From Hymenopus coronatus (taxonomy: Eukaryota > Arthropoda > Insecta > Mantodea > Hymenopodidae): 64,000 nt of DNA. Within the stretch, counting starts at the first letter, position 1, and each line of letters begins with the position of its first letter. Below, in pieces: positions 49,624 through 61,027 of the stretch. The notes below the pieces were generated by a model, which saw nothing but the letters and a program-made list of their open reading frames with translations, was not told the DNA's origin and did no database searches. A program made the position numbers and the translations under genes. The DNA is taken from NCBI GenBank assembly GCA_030762935.1, contig CM060900.1, positions 399,674,632 through 399,738,631 of the forward strand, read 5' to 3'.

Positions 49624-49944
49624 GAACAGCTGCTTACCAAGCTGGAGATCTGGGTCCAATTCCCGGTACCGGCATGGGGATTTTCCCCTGCTGGGAGACT
49701 TTGTCTGGGTGCATTCAGCCTCGTGAAATCCCTGAGGAGCCAATGGAGGAGTTACTTGATGGTGAAGTAGTGTCTCCAGGTCATGAGGACCGCAATAACC
49801 AACCAGGGGGGCTCAAGGTGCTGAGCACGTCTCATCCTCCAATACTGCACCCCATACATGACATCTGTCATGGACCAAGATGGGGGATGCAGCGCCCGGA
49901 GGTAGGCTGAGGTTCCTTGTGAGATGTTGTGCCATGGAGTTATT
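49624..49944 (+). mobile_element. Second SINE family with 11-bp target-site duplication
   Basis: TATCTTCCAAG occurs at 49613-49623 and 49945-49955, framing 321 bp. The head carries a B-box-like GGTCCAATTCCCGG, followed by GGGGATTTTCCCCTGCTGGGAGACT, a G/A-rich body, and an end TGTGAGATGTTGTGCCATGGAG without poly(A). The open frame crossing it is incidental. Confidence 0.8.
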
Positions 49945-49955
49945 TATCTTCCAAG

Positions 49956-51405
49956 AATGCGACAGCAGATTTTCAAGAAAATCCCCCATCCCAAACTAAC
50001 CTTTCTATGGAAAAAATGATCCAAAATTTTATTTACTGAAAAATGGCTCTAACGATTTTGATTAAAACACCATATGTTAAAGATATTTGCATGACAATAA
50101 ACTTGAAATTTTTGGGAATAGCTTTTGAAGACCTCTTCATTCTGGATGAATTTTGCTTAAATTTGCACAACTAGTAAACTGTAAGAGATAGATAAAATCT
50201 TAAAACACAAAAAATGTAGATCTTTTTAAAGCATACAATTTTTCATATACCTTATTGTTGTACAATTGACCATTTTCGGGACTTGTCAACTTGTCAACTC
50301 CTGACCACTCACAGAAATGGATTTAATTCCCATATAAACCACATTTTAAAAAATTTGACTGTCAGTTTAGTCTAGGTATACCCTTATGTCCCTTCTAATT
50401 ATCAGGAAGCAAGAGATAAGAATATTTCTGCTAAAGTTCATCTCGATCAACATGAAGATAGAAGAATAAGCTTTATAACAATTATTTGTTACAGACATGT
50501 AGAGAAAGTCATGTGAATAATAATGATACAGACAGACAGACAGACATTGTGGCGGTGGTGGTGGCGATGGTGGTGGTGGCAATATAAGAAATTAATTTTT
50601 TCGAATAAATATCAGATATCAGCAAACAATTATGTTCTGACCTTTGAATACTGGAATTGTTATGTCACTAAGTTGGAATGTATGTGAATTTTACCTGATT
50701 CTGATTCTTCACAAGCATCAATAATGTACCAACTTAGAATAAACTGGCCATAAATTTCATTTAGGTAGATATATCTAAAGGGCCCTTTTTTAACTTGGGA
50801 TAGATTTCTGTAAGAAAATTGGTTGGTAGCATTCCATACTAACACTGTACAGTTTCAATATAAGGCTTTAAACACTCCAAATAATTTGAAATTTAAGTAG
50901 CTGTAAGGATTAACCTAATAATTAACTTGGTGTTTATTTCATGGATTAAAAATAATAATTCTTAAATGGCATGGTTTCCACTGAACTCAATTGTGTATAA
51001 TAATTATCCTCACCTTTATAATTTTGTTTGTAAGAATCACATGTTAATGCATTTAAGGAAATCAACTTCCTTCCATTTTACTATCTGTGCAAAATGTTCA
51101 CCATCGCTATTGATGTACCACCACAGTAACCAAATACAATAAAGATATTCACTCCGACAAAACAAGAACTGCTTATCACATCTGCATAGAAGCAGTTAAC
51201 TATAAATGCGGAATAAAGGATATCTTATCTAGTATTAGCAAAACATACAACAGTCTCCTAGAGGACTCAAAGAATCACTTAATTTATCCCAGCATATAAA
51301 AAAATAAATAAAAATTACACACTTACTAGAGCGATTATTTGTTTCCTACCAGTATTACAGCAGGAAATCCTTATGATATCTTGAAATTTTGTATAAATAT
51401 TTCTT
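49956..51405. other. AT-rich DNA with small simple repeats, no gene seen
   Basis: Includes (GACA)n and GGTGGC repeats at 50527-50580. Short minus-strand frames at 50367-50845 show no domain. Confidence 0.45.
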
Positions 51406-51410
51406 TCTGT

Positions 51411-51423
51411 GTCTCTGTCTCTC

Positions 51424-51477
<54 letters not shown>

Positions 51478-51482
51478 TCTCA
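51411..51482. repeat. (TC)n microsatellite
   Basis: CTCTCTCT with GTCT interruptions over about 70 bp. Confidence 0.93.
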
Positions 51483-52233
51483 TACATAAAGCTTTAAAAT
51501 ATATTTTATATGTTTATTTTATAATATACCAATATTAAAACAAATATTCTATATTTTAAAAATATATTTTTATGTGTGTTTATTTTAATTCTTTGTATCT
51601 TTTTATTGCCTTGCTAAAGGGCAGTCCCAGCATAGAGAAATATTTATTGGGCTCTTCTAGGTAAATAAATAAATAAATCAATCATTCAAATGTTTTTAAA
51701 AGTAGATTGGGAAATTAAAGGATTCAGAACTTTAAATTTTGCTATACTTTTTATATATTTTCTTACATATTTTAATGATCAATATGCCAAAAGAAAGTCA
51801 ACTTGTTTTTAGGAATCATATTGCAATAACCAAACATAAAAGAAAGATTAATGGTACACATTAGCATGAAGTGAGCAACACATCTTTTCACTACTAAGAG
51901 TGATTACATGCACACAAAGGAATGCAGGCATGCACATATTCATTTTGCAGATTTGTTTGTTGAATTTCATTCTTAGATTGTTATTTAAAGAGTAATTTCA
52001 TAGAAGTAATGTGTAATGACAATAAAACAGAAAGATTAATTTTTGTCATTGCAATATCTGATGCAATCCTGATGTCAAGCATTGATGGTGACAAATAGAA
52101 ATATTTTGATATAGGTACTCTAAAGCAACATTTATAAGCAGTTTCCATGTATATTTTATTTTTGTTAAGAACAACAGAACAACAGAGTGGATAAAAAGAG
52201 TACCTACCTACAATTTTATCTTTTTCAGAAATA

Positions 52234-52398
52234 ATGGCCAAGGACGAGTTGCATAAAGAATTTGAAAAGGATGTGGCAGCTGCATTGCAGAATATGCTGA
52301 TGAACATGAAAGATGTTCTTATGCTCTTTACGGCTTTGATAGCACAGTTAGAAATAATGATGGAGAATGTAAAGAAAGGCAGCTTAAAGAAGGAATGA
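52234..52398 (+). CDS. Possible small terminal exon or microprotein (54 aa)
   Basis: Not recognised. ATG 52234 to TGA 52396-52398 encodes a highly charged, Met-rich helical peptide (MAKDELHKEFEKDVAAALQN, then MLMNMKDVLMLFTALIAQ, then NVKKGSLKKE). Immediately upstream lies a good splice-acceptor-like tract, TTTTATCTTTTTCAG, ending at 52228. Codon-like regularity and GC content are above the AT-rich surroundings. It is the only piece in the right half that looks like a host coding exon. A longer minus-strand frame overlaps it but looks like an antisense shadow. Confidence 0.35.
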   Translation: MAKDELHKEFEKDVAAALQNMLMNMKDVLMLFTALIAQLEIMMENVKKGSLKKE

Positions 52399-52708
52399 TT
52401 TTGTATTTCCAATGCCATGAGTTGAAGTAAATGGATGTGCTGATTTGATATTGAGTTTTATTTTTTATTTATGAGTCAATTCCTGTTTCCTTTGGTAAAT
52501 CCTTTGAAGTATCATTAAGCTCCTGTTGTCTCATCACATTTTAAGCAAAGCATATAGCAACTATCAAATGTTTTAGCCTTATCAAAATGTATATTCCTAC
52601 CCACACAATACCTACTTGAAATTCAGTATGGCTATAAGAACCTTTAGAACATTTTTGTTTAAAGCTAGCTACTGATACTTAAGTGAATGATTCTGATTGT
52701 AATAGTGA

Positions 52709-52960
52709 TTTTTTTGGTAGTGTTTAACACCTGCTTTTACTACATATGGCACTGCTACACACATTAGGCATTGACACTGATGATATATGGAAGGAAGATG
52801 GAGCACTGGTGAATTGCGATGGTGGAGGAAACCGGATAACCCAAAAAAACCTGCTCCTGTGCCTTTTTTGTGCACCACAAATCCCATATGTGGAGCCTGG
52901 GAATGAACCTGGGCTGCCATGGTGCAATGCAAATGGTCTAACCATTTGAACACGATATGG
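52709..52960 (-). mobile_element. tRNA-derived SINE, near full length
   Basis: On the minus strand: head with TGGTTAGACCATTTGC (A-box-like) and GGTTCATTCCC (B-box-like), body GGGATTTGTGGTGCACAAAAAAGG, then GGTTATCCGGTTTCCTCC, a TGCTCCATCTTCC to ATATATCATCAGTGTCA block, and the family end GTTAAACACTACCAAAAAAA. Collinear with 21834-22028 and 49232-49371. Confidence 0.85.
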
Positions 52961-52964
52961 CCAG

Positions 52965-54890
52965 TAGTGGTGATGACAAACTCTTAATGGTAGATGGTGA
53001 TGGTGATAATAAGTTTGATGTTGAGTTTTAAATGATAGTAAAGGAAATAGTTGCACTGGGGATCACTGCTGTGTTCATGGTTATCAGATGCTGAATTAGT
53101 TGAATACCGATGATGGAGGTGTTTATGGTAGTGAATATAATGGTTGGCAGAGGGGAAACTCATGTTAAAACTGAATGGTTCATGAGAAAAAAATTATGCT
53201 TCTTATCAGGTTGTAGGTGATGATTTTCATTTTACCGGTAATTGTGGTAGGTATATTTGTTGTTTGCAATTATGATGATTATGAGGAGGATAAAGAGGAG
53301 CAAGAGGAGAGGAGAAAGATAGGGGTGGTTTTGATGAATGTAGAAATATGATGGCATTGATTAACGGTATTGCTAGTAACATGGCGGTGCTGATCATTTA
53401 TTATGGTGGTGTCAGAAGTGGAGGAGAATGAAAATGGTTCATAGTGCTAGTAAAGCTTAGGCCAATTTTGATGATGCTATTGGGTTACTGGTTATGACAT
53501 TTGTAGCTGAGTTAATTGGGGTGGTGACAGTGGCGGTTATGATTTTATTTGGTTTCAGTTAAACTCATGAGTCAGTCACACTTCAATTTTTCAACTCTTT
53601 CTTTCTATTTGTGCTACAGATATCTACACTTGGTAAAAAGGTTGCTGAGTTTAGAAACAAATGTAAAAGTATTCCCAAAAGTCAGAAACTGTTATGATGA
53701 TAGGTTCACTGGACATGGGGCACTATGTGGTCATTGTGTCACTAACTAAACAAGATGGCAGGGTTGCCAGGCTGCCACAAACCCACAGATTGTGATGACG
53801 CATAACATTACAAACCAGGATTTGCACCACATCATGTCAGGAGTAATCAATACTGTTCATGCCACTAAATATCACAATGCTAGCGCACCTCTGTGGTGGA
53901 AATGAGATATATAGGGGATTTAGGTATCCCCGGTAGAGCATCAGATTATACATTACTTAGAGGCTGTGGAACAAAGGGGGGGAATGGTATTTCTAATCAG
54001 AATTTAATGAGACCAGATGAGATATGTAATTTTAAGTTAATAAATAGTTTGTATTGACATTAAGTGTAGGTGTCTACATTATTAACATAATTGGAAATGG
54101 TGAAGAAGAATTAATATCTGGTAGCACAATTATGTTACAGCTTACCTTGACTTGAGCAGTTCTGTGATCCGAGTCTGATCTTGAGGTGATCAAAGTTCTC
54201 TGATAAGAAATGAAGTAAGAAATGAAACAGAGATTTTAATTGGCTCTTGATGGAGCGACAAATGATATGGAGTTGTCCAACAATTAGCCTAGAGAGATGA
54301 CATCTTTAGAATTTGAGAGAGTTAAATTTTATTTCTCAGCTAAAAAACCAGTGTCAATAGCAATGTGAGTTAACCACAGTTATCGAATGACTGGTGTGCA
54401 GCCATTGGCTTGCACTTCTACACTCTCTGCTATGAAGAAATAGTGTACATGAACATTAAGAACATTAAAAGAGATTGTTTTCTTCCTTCAGACAAATTAT
54501 AGCCTAATTATCAAGTTCCTATAAAGTTTAAAACTGTGAAAGCATAATTCTCAGACTGTAACAAACCATATCATATCAAAATTAATGTTCAAAATCAATT
54601 ATTGTTAAATATGTTAACCATTGTGCTTCAGACTACTTTATAACTCAGACATGAATAACTCAAAGTATTCAATAAATCACCTAAGTATCATTGAATTTTA
54701 TCCAGAGAGCAATAAGAGAAAGTATGCCTTTTGCATAAGTAGCATACTGTCAGTAAAATACGGAGGTGATAGGCAGTGATAGGCAGTAACCTTTCAGATA
54801 GTTAAAGCAATAAATATGTTTTAAGTAAACAATAGAAAATGAGGGAACAGGCCTGCCTTTATGAAAATCACAAGTGTTAATAGTTTAAAT
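52965..54890. other. AT-rich DNA, no gene seen
   Basis: Contains a GATG/GTGG-rich patch (52970-53540) without regular period. The frame at 53549-53749 has no recognisable feature. Confidence 0.45.
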
Positions 54891-54894
54891 GAGA

Positions 54895-55595
54895 AGAATG
54901 AATATGAGGCGTGACTGGAAGGTCAGTACCATTTCCTTTTACTGCCACTATGATGCTAGTGTCACAATTCCATGAATTTGCACTCATCTCTCTGATTCAT
55001 TGTCTGCCACTGATGACATTACAGCCAGGTCGTATTGTGTACAGTATTTAGTGATCATTCAAAATATTGAAGACATTTTCTGATTTTACCCACTGTGAAA
55101 TGTGTCGCATAATACGGTTCTCGAATACAAGGAATGTTAAACCAGGTGAAATTCATTGTCAACTTGTAGAGATTTACAGTGAAAGTTTAGTGACAGATGG
55201 AATGTTGAGAGAGTGGGTTAAGCAATTCAATGAATAGATGATCTAATCTTCATGACAAAGCAAGGAGTGGGCAACCTTTAGTAGTCAATGATGGTTTGTT
55301 TGAACAAATTAGGCAATTTGTGAGAACAGATGGTGCACAGTAAGAATGCTTTCTGATATGTTTCAATAAAACCCAGTGTTCAGCAGTGGCTCTCTTCTGG
55401 CAGCATCTTTCTTTGGAGAGGGCATACAAAAGTTGATTCCTAGCTATGACAAATGCCTGAATAATGGTTGCAGCTATGCCAAGAATGGGTTAAGGAATGC
55501 TTTTTAATATACGAATAAACGTTTTGAAAAAAAATATTTTTTGCTTTCTTTTTCCAAACTCACATTCCGCATATGACTCATACAAAAGATTGAAA
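54895..55595 (+). mobile_element. Internally deleted mariner-type DNA transposon
   Basis: The N-terminal HTH part reads CRIIRFSNTRNVKPGEIHCQ, LVEIYSESLVTDGMLREWVK and QFNE-stop (about 55099-55237), with GQPLVVNDGLFEQIRQFVR after it. The C-terminal end GIQKLIPSYDKCLNNGCSYA follows only 90 bp later (about 55424-55484), so the catalytic domain is deleted. The left edge ATGAGGCGTGACTGGAAGG (54903) is weakly matched by the inverse of the right edge (CCAAACTCACATTCCGCAT, 55554-55572), plausible degenerate terminal inverted repeats. Confidence 0.72.
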
Positions 55596-55599
55596 CACA

Positions 55600-56105
55600 A
55601 CTCATTATAGTTTAAATTAAAGGAACAAATATTACAGATAAAAAGTATAATTGGTAGTGGTTTAATCTGACAGAGTAGTTATTGAAATACTATATTTAAA
55701 AAAAGTTATTTTAAGTGCAATTTAATAGAAAATAACCAGTTCCTAGATATAAATTCACATTTGGCATTTTGTTGGGTCACCTATGCAAAATCAAGGGAAT
55801 TGAAAATCCATCCTTCTCTATTCGGAAGCAAATTTTGTAATTTTCTGTTCCTTTTGAAATGTTCTGAGTTCTCTTAATAGGCAAGTTTCAAAAAGAGAAA
55901 GTCTCTTTCATCTGCAGTAGAATTTCGAGAAGAACTTTTGATTCTCAGCACTGAAAACATACTAGGAGGAACTGTGTATAGCTTATTTAGTTGTTTATTT
56001 ATTGGTTTGCTTAGTTCTTTATTTTTTCAGTATACAAATACATAAAATCCTGTTTAGACTGAAGATATATTAGGGTATTAGTTACAAACCAAATGCATTT
56101 ACAGC

Positions 56106-56106
<1 letters not shown>
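55600..56106. other. AT-rich DNA, no gene seen
   Basis: Nothing recognisable. Confidence 0.4.

Positions 56107-56162
<56 letters not shown>
56107..56162. repeat. (TAA)n microsatellite
   Basis: About 18 pure AAT/TAA units. On the minus strand it is a (TTA)n tail following GCCCTGAAGGGTTGTTATGG. Confidence 0.95.
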
Positions 56163-56163
<1 letters not shown>

Positions 56164-56402
56164 GAGTCCATAACAACCCTTCAGGGCAAGGGCCTCCTAC
56201 TTATGGAGAGGCCAGCTCAGAATTTGTACTCTGACATGGGGAGCCAATCCATGAGATTTTGGGTGTTTTTCCAATATTTAACTTTCCTAATCATTTCTTC
56301 AACTTGTTCGCTTTTAGCCTGGTACAGCATTAGTAAGTACTTATTAGCCATGACTGGATGCAGGTCATGCTGCTAAAAAAACAAAAAAAAAAAAAAAAAA
56401 CA
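56163..56402 (-). mobile_element. Probable 3' end of a (TTA)n-tailed retroelement
   Basis: A non-repetitive block of 215 bp is bounded by an A-rich run (56376-56401) and by the (TAA)n tract. Read on the minus strand it ends in a small hairpin, GCCCT-GA-AGGG(T), directly followed by (TTA)n, which resembles 3' ends of LINE families with trinucleotide tails. The family was not identified. Confidence 0.4.
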
Positions 56403-56404
56403 AT

Positions 56405-57235
56405 ACAATTAATGTATATTATAAGAAAAAATACCATAATATGTTAAAATTAGAACATAAAAACTTTTGACAGTCCAGCTTTGGTGTTTGGTGTTTTCAT
56501 TGATGGCTTCACAAATATCACATTTCCCATGATTTAGCAGTTACCGCTGTAATGTGGTTCTTTATGTTTAGCTAAACTCCTGATTTCTCATGCTAATGTG
56601 AACGTACAGTGGTTTGTCAAACCTAATATCATAAACATTTCAATGAGCAGCCAAGATTCTTCTCTTTGATATAATTAAAAATATAATTAAATAAGATTTT
56701 AAATTATTAACTTGAAACCATTGATTTAATCCTCTTATCTTTATCAAAACATAATGTAAATTTTGAGTACCATAAACTCTCTTCAACCTAAATCAACATA
56801 TTTAATTGAATCTAATCCGACTATTAAAGGTTTATGGTTTAGATAGACTGATATTGGAATTCTTAAAAAAAAATGGAATCTAAAGGAAATGAAAACCATA
56901 TTTATAAGACTTGGCTTAATTCCAAGGTCATATACGAGGTACATAACTGGATCTATGGTTCTGAAGTTCACAAGGTCCTCTTTCTGTTACCCATATGTTT
57001 TGTTTGCTTCTAAATATGGTAATTAATTGAGGGCAGTTAAGGAGTGAATGATATAAAACATTTAACAGAAAAATAACTAAAAGCCCTGAAGATTCTATAT
57101 TAATTAAATAATACAACATTCAAGCAAGTAAAAATAGACATTTTAAAAAGGTTGATTTACTATGTTAAGCTTTGCACTGTGTTAGAACTGCCACTATGAA
57201 GCCATGACAGGCCTATTACATCTTCAAATTCAGGC
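56405..57235. other. AT-rich DNA, no gene seen
   Basis: Short minus-strand frames (56783-57119) show no recognisable content. Confidence 0.4.
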
Positions 57236-57239
57236 TTGT

Positions 57240-57606
57240 ACAGGAGCTTTATTAATTAGACAGTTGAACTGGCTACAGCAATGAAGGAACATTTAGAAAC
57301 TGACACGGTATTTAAAGGAACTTCAAAACCATTCAGAATGAATAATTGTTAGACTGCATGTTCAATATCTGTAGGGAGGGAATAGAACAGAAAATAGAAA
57401 CCTCTGAATTTGTTGCCATTCAGTATCATGAGACAACTGATATTTCAAATCACTGTCAAATGGTGTTGGTTTTCCATTGTGTATATGAGAAATCTGTATA
57501 TGAAAGGCTTTGTGTATTTGTAATACCTGAAGGAGGAGATGTAGAATCTCTGGCAGAGTCCACAAGGAATGAAATATATGCAAAGCAAAGTGGTCAGTGT
57601 ATGTAA
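57240..57606 (+). pseudogene. hAT-type transposase fragment (DUF4371-like)
   Basis: The frame from 57346 reads LDCMFNICREGIEQKIETSE, FVAIQYHETTDIS and NHCQMVLVFHCVYEKSVYER, then LCVFVIPEGGDVESLAES. This is the start of the RNase-H-like catalytic core of hAT transposases (F-V-x-I-x-x-D-E-T-T-D-x-S). The catalytic Asp is replaced by His (YHETTD). Upstream MKEHLETDTVFKGTSKPFR is collinear but separated by a stop. The remaining domains are missing. Confidence 0.7.
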
Positions 57607-57609
57607 ACA

Positions 57610-58330
57610 AACCACATCCTTGTAGAAGAAAGATTAGTTGAATGATTGTGAATATAAAGGGAGGAAAAGAAAAGAAAATTCTGAATTGTGAAAAAGAAAT
57701 GCTACTAAACATCAAAACAGTAGCAAAAGATATGTGCATATATGAAATAAAATAGCAATTAAACTTTAAAGTGGTCAAATTGCACTGCAAAAAGATACTA
57801 AGTATTGTGTTTTTCATTTTCTTATTAACATCTTAAGCTGGAACAAGTCAGTTTTAATTTCACAATATAATAATAAGGAATGGCTAAACCTTCAGGGCAC
57901 ATTCCTCCAGTGTAAAGGAAGAAAATAAATTATATGGGCATGAGTCCGGAAATGCTTTATTTCTGAGTTAGATCTTTTCATTTTCTGCAACCCTTCACAG
58001 TGCATAAATCATTGAAATACGCAATAACAGAATGTCCTTCATATTTGAGATGAAACTCTTTCTTGCATGAAGTGTTGGTTTGAATTAACATAATGTTGAC
58101 ATACATCTCAGTACATTGCCTGTGCTCACATTCACCTCACTTCATTGTCTTACCAAATGTAGCATCTAGTGGTATGCTTCAAATACCCGAAAGAGTGAAT
58201 ATCATATTATATTTTATATTATATTTTTAAGTAAACAAGAGGAACAAACTTGTCTTGATTCTAAACCCTTGTATTGTACTTGTACAAAACAAATGACATC
58301 AAAGAACTTTCTTTACATATATAAGTGAAT
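57610..58330. other. AT-rich DNA, no gene seen
   Basis: No coding signal beyond antisense frames. Confidence 0.4.
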
Positions 58331-58334
58331 GAGT

Positions 58335-59209
58335 GGTCCATAATTTTCATATGAACAAACTTAAAAAGCTTCAATTTAGAATAGTCCTAAAATCTTACTT
58401 TCAACATGTTATCAATATCATCAGATACTTCAGAAAAGAGAGGTTTAAATCTGTCGTTTTTCTCCTTCAAAGATTGTTCTACTTGAGACATGTAATGCAA
58501 CCACTGAGCAGCAAGTTTCTTGGATTTTCTGTTGACAATACAAGATATCACTTGCTTGGTTTTGATAGAGGTTGTAAAACACTCTGTGAAAATGAATATT
58601 TTGTTGAATATGTTTAAGAGAAAATCAAATTTGACAGAGAAAAACAAATTTGAAATCTTCCACTGATTTATTGGGGGTGTTTTAGCATACCACTAAATAC
58701 ATCACAAAGTATAGTTTTTGATTCTGCACACTGTGTTTACCAATCTTGACAAGTAATTCCATCATGTTGGACAAAAAGAATAGACACAATTTCTTGCTTT
58801 ATAATTGGCAAAATGGTCAAAACTACGGCTTGTAGTAAGTTATTTGAATTTTAATTTACATTCCTTTAAACACAGCAAAGGTTTTTAAGTGCTGCACAAA
58901 AGGAGAATCATAATCTGCAGCATACTTCAATAGTTCCACATAACAGCTCTGATTAATAGAATTTCCTTCTTCATGTTGTCCTCAAAAGACCAATTCTTGT
59001 TTACCCAATAAACTTAGAACACTAATAAGCTTTTTAGTAATAACCCTATTCCACTTTTTTTGATACAATAAAGATATTTCATTTTTAAGCTGGTCATCAA
59101 GCACAACTTGTATTCTATTTTCTGTAAAAACTGCTACAGCTACAGACGGTCTTAGATGATTAACAGATACAGAATTTCTCAAATGCATTTGCCTAGTCTT
59201 GTACACCAT
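58335..59209 (-). pseudogene. Second hAT-type transposase remnant (ZMYM1-like)
   Basis: Minus strand: NEISLLYQKKWNRVITKKLI, SVLSLLGKQELVF-stop, QHEEGNSINQSCYVELLKYA and ADYDSPFVQHLKTFAVFKG (59100 down to 58875). The order L-A-F-R-G-H-x-E, N-x-G-N-F-x-E-L-L-x-x-x-A-x-Y-D-x-x-L-x-x-H-L is characteristic of ZMYM1-like hAT transposases. Further down, an 86-codon frame (58387-58647) may be a decayed continuation. It abuts array 3. Confidence 0.65.
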
Positions 59210-59229
59210 GCTACTCCATTACATTTAAC

Positions 59230-59767
59230 TCCTCTTATTTTCTTCTTCTTATGATTATTATTTTTATTAATATTATTATTAATACTTTTATTCTTATTAT
59301 AACTATTATTGTTATATTTATTTTTATTATTATTATTTTTATTATGACTATTATATTTATTATTTTTTATTATTTTTATTTTTAGTATTACTTTAATTAT
59401 TATTATTACAATTTTTATTATAATTATTATTATTATTATTTATGATTTTATTGTTAATATATTTATTTTTATTTTTAATATTATTATTATAATGATTATT
59501 ATTATTTTTAATATTATTATAATGATTATTAGTATTTTTAATATTATTATTATAATGATTATTATTATGTTAATTATTATATTTATTTTATTATTATTTT
59601 TATTATTATTTTAATAACACTATTATTTTTATTATTATTACTATTATCATTATTATTATTATTTTAAACATTATTATTTTAATTATTATTGTTTTAATTA
59701 TTATTATTTTCATTATTATTTTTTATTTTTATTATTAATTTTACTATTATTTTTATTATTATTTTTA

Positions 59768-59806
<39 letters not shown>

Positions 59807-60432
59807 TATTTTATTACCATTTTTATTACTATTTTTATTATGACTTATTTTTAATATTTTTATTACTATATAATTCTTATTTTTATTATAATTATTATTA
59901 TTTTTAATATTTTAATTTTTTTATCATTATAATTCTTATTTTAACTTTTATTTTGACTATAATTTTTATTATTTTTATTATAATTATCATTATTATTTTA
60001 TTAAAACATTATTATTACTCTTACTGTAATTATAATTGTTATTATAATTATTATACTTAATATTTTAATATTTTTATTATTTTTATTATTATTTTTTATT
60101 ATTATTTTTATTATGATTTTTATTATTATTAATATTAGTATAATTTTTGTGTTTATTATAATTATTATTATTATTTTTATTATTTTAATTTTTTACAATA
60201 ATTATTACTATTTTTATTATTTTAATTTTTTATTATTATTCTTTTTATTATTATATTTATTATTATTTTTATTATTATTTTATCTATTTTTATTACTATT
60301 ATTATTTTTATATTTATCATTATTATTGTTATCATTCTTATTTTTTTATTATAATTGATATTTTTATTATTATTTTCATTATTATTATTTTTATTATTAT
60401 TTTTTATAACTACCTCTTATTATTATATTTAA

Positions 60433-60466
<34 letters not shown>

Positions 60467-60992
60467 ATTATTACTATTATTATTATTATTTTATTATTGT
60501 TTTTATTCCTATTATTTTTATTACTATTTTTATGATGACTATTTTTTTTATTAGTTTTATGATTATTTTTATTTTTTTATTATTATTTTTACTATTATTT
60601 TCATTATGACTATTATTTTTATTACTTTTATTATTTTTATAATTAATTTTGTTATTATTATTTTTATGATTATACTTTTTATTATTATTTTTGTTATTAT
60701 TTTTATAATTATTATAATTATTATTTTTATTACTATTATTCTTATTATTATTATTCTTATTTTAATTATCATTGCTATTTTTATTTTAATTATCATTATT
60801 ATTTTTATTATAAGTATCATTATTATTTTTATTATTATTATTATCTTTATTTTTATTACTATTTTATTATTACTATTATTTTTATTATTTTTATTATTAT
60901 TTTTGTTTATATATTATTAGTATTATTATTATTATTATTATTTAAATTATTATAATTTTACTGTTTTATTATTGTTATGCTTATTATTTTTG

Positions 60993-61027
<35 letters not shown>

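Noticed and set aside
49539..49910. 123-codon plus-strand frame with GDLGPIPGTGMG
   Set aside because: It lies inside a SINE with a clear target-site duplication and B-box.
51981..52418. 145-codon minus-strand open frame
   Set aside because: No domain, hydrophobic and Ser/Ile-rich as expected from the complement of the charged plus-strand ORF at 52234; the plus strand has the splice-like context.
57362..57817. 151-codon minus-strand frame
   Set aside because: Antisense of the hAT core fragment, which has the recognisable E-T-T-D-x-S motif on the plus strand.
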